In this document: piece after piece, positions 5,277 through 8,476 of the stretch
How positions within the stretch are numbered: the first letter of the stretch is position 1
How the letters are laid out: the number at the start of each line of letters is the position of its first letter
Assembly: GCA_003557805.1 (NCBI GenBank)
Contig: PWNY01000400.1
Span: forward strand, 1-8,476
DNA length: 8,476 nt
From: Bacteroidales bacterium
GTDB taxonomy: Bacteria > Bacteroidota > Bacteroidia > Bacteroidales > UBA7960
Direction of reading: 5' to 3'
The notes under the pieces: model-generated
The model's database searches: none
Told to the model about the DNA's origin: nothing
What the model saw: only the letters and a program-made list of their open reading frames with translations
Translations under genes and position numbers: made by a program

Positions 5277-7376
5277 ATGGCAAGGGACCTTAAATATACA
5301 CGCAACATCGGCATTATGGCACATATCGACGCCGGTAAGACTACGACTACCGAGCGGATATTGTTCTATACCGGTGTAAGCCACCGCATGGGTGAGACCC
5401 ATGACGGCTCTGCCACAATGGACTGGATGGTCCAGGAGCAGGAGCGTGGTATTACAATAACCTCCGCCGCAACGACTACCTTCTGGAACTACCAGGATAA
5501 ACAGTACAAGATAAATATAATAGACACCCCGGGACATGTTGACTTCACGGTTGAGGTGGAACGAAGCCTGAGGGTGCTTGACGGCGCCATTGCACTTTTC
5601 TGTGCTGTGGGAGGAGTTGAGCCCCAGTCTGAAACAGTCTGGCGGCAGGCCGATAAATACAAGGTGCCCCGCATAAGCTTCATAAACAAGATGGATCGTG
5701 CCGGGGCTGATTTTTTCGGTGTTGTCGATAAGATCAAGGAGCGACTTGGAATGAACGCTGTTCCGCTTCAGATTCCAATTGGGCATGAAGAGGAGTTCAG
5801 GGGTATTGTCGATCTGATAACCAACAAGGCCTACGAATGGGAAGATGAGACCCTGGGTGCAAGCTTTATAGAGGTTCCTGTACCTGAAGACCTCAGGGAA
5901 ACAGTTGAAAAGTCCAGGATGGCACTGGTCGAGGGTTGTGCTGAAGAGAGCGAGGAGCTGCTCGAGAAATTCATTGATGACCCTGACTCCATATCGGAAC
6001 AGGAGATGCTGGATATTATAAGGAAGGCAACTATCGATATGAGGATCACCCCTGTTCTGTGCGGTTCAGCGTTCAAGAACAAGGGTATACAGGCCCTGCT
6101 TGACGCAGTCGTCAAGTTTCTGCCTTCTCCCTCCGACATTGAGTCGGTAGAGGGTATAAATCCCAAGACCGAAAAACCTGAAAAAAGAAAGGCCGATGCA
6201 AGCGAACCCTTTGCAGCATTGGCCTTTAAAATTGCGACTGACCCATATGTCGGCAGGCTCTGTTTCTTCAGGGTCTACAGTGGAAGCCTCAGCGCCGGCT
6301 CATATGTTTGGAATGCCTCCACCCGGAAAAAGGAGCGTATCTCCAGGATACTGCAGATGCATGCAAACAAGCAGAACCCCATAGACAGGATTGAGGCAGG
6401 TGATATCGGTGCAGCTGTTGGTTTCAAGAACATACACACGGGTGATTCCCTTTGCGATGAAAAGCATCCGGTTTTACTGGAGTCAATGAGTTTCCCCGAA
6501 CCTGTTATCAGTGTTGCGGTTGAACCCAAGACCCAGGCCGATCTGGATAAACTGAACCTGGCCCTTGGCAAGCTTGCTGAAGAGGATCCGACCTTCAACG
6601 TGAAGACCGATCCCGACAGCGGGCAGACCATCATCAGCGGGATGGGGGAGCTCCACCTTGAGATACTTCTGGACAGGCTTCAGAGGGAGTTCAGGGTAGA
6701 GGCCAACCAGGGTGCCCCGCAGGTTGCCTATAAGGAGGCGGTAACATCGACTGTAAAGCACCGGGAAGTCTACAAGAAACAGACTGGAGGTAAGGGTAAG
6801 TTTGCTGATATAATTATTGAGGTCGGACCGGCCGATGAAGGCGTTAACGGCCTGCAGTTCATTGACGAGGTAAAAGGAGGGAATATACCAAGGGAGTTCA
6901 TCCCCTCGGTAGAGAAGGGCTTTAAGGCTGCCATGCAGAATGGTGTGCTTGCCGGATTCCCGGTTGAGAGCCTTAAGGTAAGGCTTATAGATGGTTCATT
7001 CCATAGCGTCGACTCGGATCAGCTGTCCTTTGAACTTGCCGCGAAGATCGCCTTCAGGAATGCATGCAAGAAAGCTGGTTCAGTATTGCTGGAACCTATA
7101 ATGAAACTTGAGGTTGTCACGCCTGAAGAGTACCTGGGTGATGTGGTAGGTGATATAAACCGCCGCCGTGGTCACCTAAACGGTATATCCTCAAGGGTGA
7201 ACCTGCAGGTTATTGATGCCGAGGTGCCCCTTTCAGAGATGTTCGGCTATGTTACCTCACTGCGCACGCTCACCAGCGGTCGTGCGGTATCCACTATGGA
7301 GTTCAAACGCTTCCAGGAGGTGCCTCAGAATATTTCTGAGGAAGTAATTGAAAAACTATATGGTGTAAAATACTAA
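5277..7376 (+). CDS. fusA: Elongation factor G (translocation GTPase)
   Basis: This 699-residue protein is EF-G, which drives tRNA-mRNA translocation and, with ribosome recycling factor, helps split ribosomes. The GTPase elements are intact: G1 AHIDAGKTT (15-23), switch I RGITI with Thr60, G3 DTPGH (83-87) with catalytic His87, G4 NKMD (137-140) and G5 GSA (263-265). Domain II starts near 310. Domain III has GMGELHLEI (455-463). Domain IV has KQTGGKGKFA (501-510) and the tip loop GSFHSVDS, where His576 matches E. coli His583. Domain V contains EPIMKLEVVTPEEYLGDV and FGYVTSLRTLTSGRA. Length is close to the E. coli protein (704). Complete GTPase motifs and its place in the ribosomal operon indicate the canonical EF-G rather than the divergent EF-G2 paralogue found in Bacteroides. 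No tuf gene follows; rpsJ comes 26 bases later. Confidence 0.98.
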   Translation: MARDLKYTRNIGIMAHIDAGKTTTTERILFYTGVSHRMGETHDGSATMDWMVQEQERGITITSAATTTFWNYQDKQYKINIIDTPGHVDFTVEVERSLRVLDGAIALFCAVGGVEPQSETVWRQADKYKVPRISFINKMDRAGADFFGVVDKIKERLGMNAVPLQIPIGHEEEFRGIVDLITNKAYEWEDETLGASFIEVPVPEDLRETVEKSRMALVEGCAEESEELLEKFIDDPDSISEQEMLDIIRKATIDMRITPVLCGSAFKNKGIQALLDAVVKFLPSPSDIESVEGINPKTEKPEKRKADASEPFAALAFKIATDPYVGRLCFFRVYSGSLSAGSYVWNASTRKKERISRILQMHANKQNPIDRIEAGDIGAAVGFKNIHTGDSLCDEKHPVLLESMSFPEPVISVAVEPKTQADLDKLNLALGKLAEEDPTFNVKTDPDSGQTIISGMGELHLEILLDRLQREFRVEANQGAPQVAYKEAVTSTVKHREVYKKQTGGKGKFADIIIEVGPADEGVNGLQFIDEVKGGNIPREFIPSVEKGFKAAMQNGVLAGFPVESLKVRLIDGSFHSVDSDQLSFELAAKIAFRNACKKAGSVLLEPIMKLEVVTPEEYLGDVVGDINRRRGHLNGISSRVNLQVIDAEVPLSEMFGYVTSLRTLTSGRAVSTMEFKRFQEVPQNISEEVIEKLYGVKY

Positions 7377-7402
7377 ATCCATTAATTAAAATAAGGTAAA
7401 CC

Positions 7403-7708
7403 GTGAGTCACAGAATTCGAATCAAACTAAAGTCGTACGATTATAACCTGGTGGACAAATCTGCCGAGAAGATCGTCAAGACGGTGAAGACCACAGGAGC
7501 GGTTGTCAACGGGCCGATACCACTGCCTACCAACAAGAGGAAGTTTACAGTCCTGAGGTCTCCATTTGTCAACAAAAAGTCCAGGGAACAGTTTCAGCTC
7601 TGCTCTTACAAGAGGTTGATGGATATTTACTCATCATCTTCAAAGACGGTGGATGCACTTATGAAACTCGAACTTCCCAGTGGTGTTGAAGTTGAGATAA
7701 AGGTGTAA
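7403..7708 (+). CDS. rpsJ: 30S ribosomal protein S10 (NusE), GTG start
   Basis: This 101-residue protein is S10, a 30S head protein that also acts as NusE, pairing with NusB in transcription antitermination and linking NusG to the ribosome. The sequence IRIKLKSYDYNLVDKSAEKI (5-24), the loop GPIPLPTNKRKFTVLRSPFV (37-56) and KKSREQFQ (58-65) match the family from end to end. The start is GTG at 7403; no ATG gives the right N-terminus, and MSHRIRIKLKSYD is the expected beginning. AAGGTAAACC before the start gives a weak AGG ribosome-binding signal. A 45-base A-rich gap leads to rplC. Confidence 0.97.
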   Translation: MSHRIRIKLKSYDYNLVDKSAEKIVKTVKTTGAVVNGPIPLPTNKRKFTVLRSPFVNKKSREQFQLCSYKRLMDIYSSSSKTVDALMKLELPSGVEVEIKV

Positions 7709-7753
7709 GTGGCAGTAAAAACAGTTATTGCGTAAAAGTAAAAAAGACAAGAG

Positions 7754-8383
7754 ATGTCAGGACTAATAGGAAAAAAAATAGGAATGACCAGCATTTTCGA
7801 TGCCTCTGGGAAAAATATCCCATGCACGGTTATAGAGGCTGGTCCATGTGTTGTTACGCAGATAAAGACCAAGGAAAAGGATGGTTATGAAGCCATCCAG
7901 CTTGCTTTTGACGAGAAACGCGAAAAACTCTGTTCAAAGCCTCTCAGGGGCCACTTTGCAAAAGCAAAAACCACACCGAAGAAGGTTGTTGCTGAATTTA
8001 CCCGCTTTGAGTCGGGTCACCAGAAGCAGTTTGGTGATGTACTTTCGGCTGATATATTTATTGAGGGGGAGTTCATCGATGTTGTTGGTATAAGCAAGGG
8101 CAAGGGCTTTCATGGTGTTGTAAAGCGGCATGGTTTTGCCGGGGTAGGCCAGGCGACTCACGGCCAGCATAACCGTATGCGTGCTCCCGGATCACTTGGT
8201 GCTTCTTCCTGGCCATCCAGGGTTTTCAAAGGCATGAGAATGGGAGGACGTACAGGTGGAAAAAGGGTGAAAATGATCAACCTGCAGATCATGAAGCTGA
8301 TCCCAGAAAAGAACCTTGTTGTTGTGAAAGGCTCAGTACCCGGGCCCAATGGATCATATTTAATTTTGGAAAGATGGAGCTAG
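7754..8383 (+). CDS. rplC: 50S ribosomal protein L3
   Basis: This 209-residue protein is L3, an early-assembling 50S protein whose long loop reaches towards the peptidyl transferase centre. MSGLIGKKIGMTSIFD is the expected N-terminus. GISKGKGFHGVVKRHGFAG (112-130) and the loop THGQHNRMRAPGSLGASSW (135-153) followed by RVFKGMRMGGRTGGKRV (156-172) are family hallmarks. At the loop tip the sequence is ASSWPSRVFKG, so the glutamine methylated by PrmB in E. coli is not there; Bacteroidota proteins commonly have a Ser-rich version. Length matches the E. coli protein. Its last ten bases overlap the start of rplD, which suggests coupled translation. Confidence 0.97.
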   Translation: MSGLIGKKIGMTSIFDASGKNIPCTVIEAGPCVVTQIKTKEKDGYEAIQLAFDEKREKLCSKPLRGHFAKAKTTPKKVVAEFTRFESGHQKQFGDVLSADIFIEGEFIDVVGISKGKGFHGVVKRHGFAGVGQATHGQHNRMRAPGSLGASSWPSRVFKGMRMGGRTGGKRVKMINLQIMKLIPEKNLVVVKGSVPGPNGSYLILERWS

Positions 8384-8476
8384 CAGTTTATAATACAGAA
8401 GGAAGCAAAACGGCAAAAACCGTAAAACTTAACGAGAAAGTATTCGGTATTAAACCGAATGATCATGCGATCTATC
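8374..8476 (+). CDS. rplD: 50S ribosomal protein L4, N-terminal part (cut by window edge)
   Basis: Thirty-four codons are visible before the window ends. The sequence starts MELAVYNTEGSKTAKTVKLN and continues EKVFGIKPNDHAIY, the normal start of L4 in Bacteroidota (the pattern [V/I]FGI.PNDHAIY is diagnostic). L4 binds 23S rRNA domain I and helps line the peptide exit tunnel; in E. coli it represses the S10 operon. The ATG lies inside the last codons of rplC, in another frame, with the rplC stop TAG at 8381-8383. GGAAAG just upstream, inside rplC, may serve as ribosome-binding site. Confidence 0.93.
   Translation, partial: MELAVYNTEGSKTAKTVKLNEKVFGIKPNDHAIY

Noticed and set aside
5010..5786. 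258-residue minus-strand open frame across rpsG and fusA
   Set aside because: Antisense to two highly conserved genes, with no domain and no promoter or ribosome-binding context. It also crosses an intergenic gap.
5277..7376. GTPase-defective EF-G paralogue (EF-G2) as described in Bacteroides
   Set aside because: All G motifs, including Thr60 and His87, are intact and the gene lies in the ribosomal operon, so it is the canonical EF-G.
1..8476. CRISPR array, insertion sequence, phage or defence cassette
   Set aside because: No spaced direct repeats, transposase, terminal inverted repeats, integrase or defence domains are seen on either strand. The genes are intact core genes.

Overview
The window is a piece of chromosomal core genome from a member of the Bacteroidota, probably Bacteroidales-like. 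Three things point there. Promoters have the phylum-specific -7 box TAnnTTTG, and one is a perfect TTG-N19-TACCTTTG. Most genes lack a strong Shine-Dalgarno sequence. The content is also typical of the phylum: a DUF4290 gene, and a fused str-S10 ribosomal operon with no tuf gene after fusA. AGG (Arg) and ATA (Ile) codons are common even in the ribosomal genes.

Layout. The left third reads on the minus strand. Positions 1-355 hold the first 118 codons of a DUF4290 protein, cut by the window edge. Positions 539-2830 hold a complete UvrD/PcrA-type DNA helicase. A divergent intergenic region (2831-2971) carries one promoter candidate on each strand. From 2972 everything reads on the plus strand: first an exported alpha/beta hydrolase of the prolyl-oligopeptidase (S9) type (2972-4072), then a 265-base regulatory region, then rpsL (S12), rpsG (S7), fusA (EF-G), rpsJ (S10), rplC (L3) and the start of rplD (L4), which runs off the right edge.

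How the genes work together. rpsL to rplD form one closely spaced operon (gaps of 30, 60, 26 and 45 bases, then a 10-base overlap) that makes parts of the 30S and 50S subunits and the translocation factor. It is read from a strong promoter at 4236-4265. A second -7 box lies 118 bases upstream at 4140-4147. Between the two are a 10-bp hairpin and a tiny cysteine-containing ORF whose stop codon falls inside that hairpin. The helicase (DNA repair and transcription-coupled repair) and the S9-type hydrolase (cell envelope or periplasm) are separate units with no visible functional link to the ribosomal operon.

I see no mobile element, CRISPR array, tRNA, rRNA or defence-like cassette. The window is mostly ordinary housekeeping sequence. 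The parts most worth a second look are the rpsL leader region, the propeller-less S9-type hydrolase with its N-terminal helical segment, and the long leader before the DUF4290 gene. None of these amounts to a demonstrated new system.
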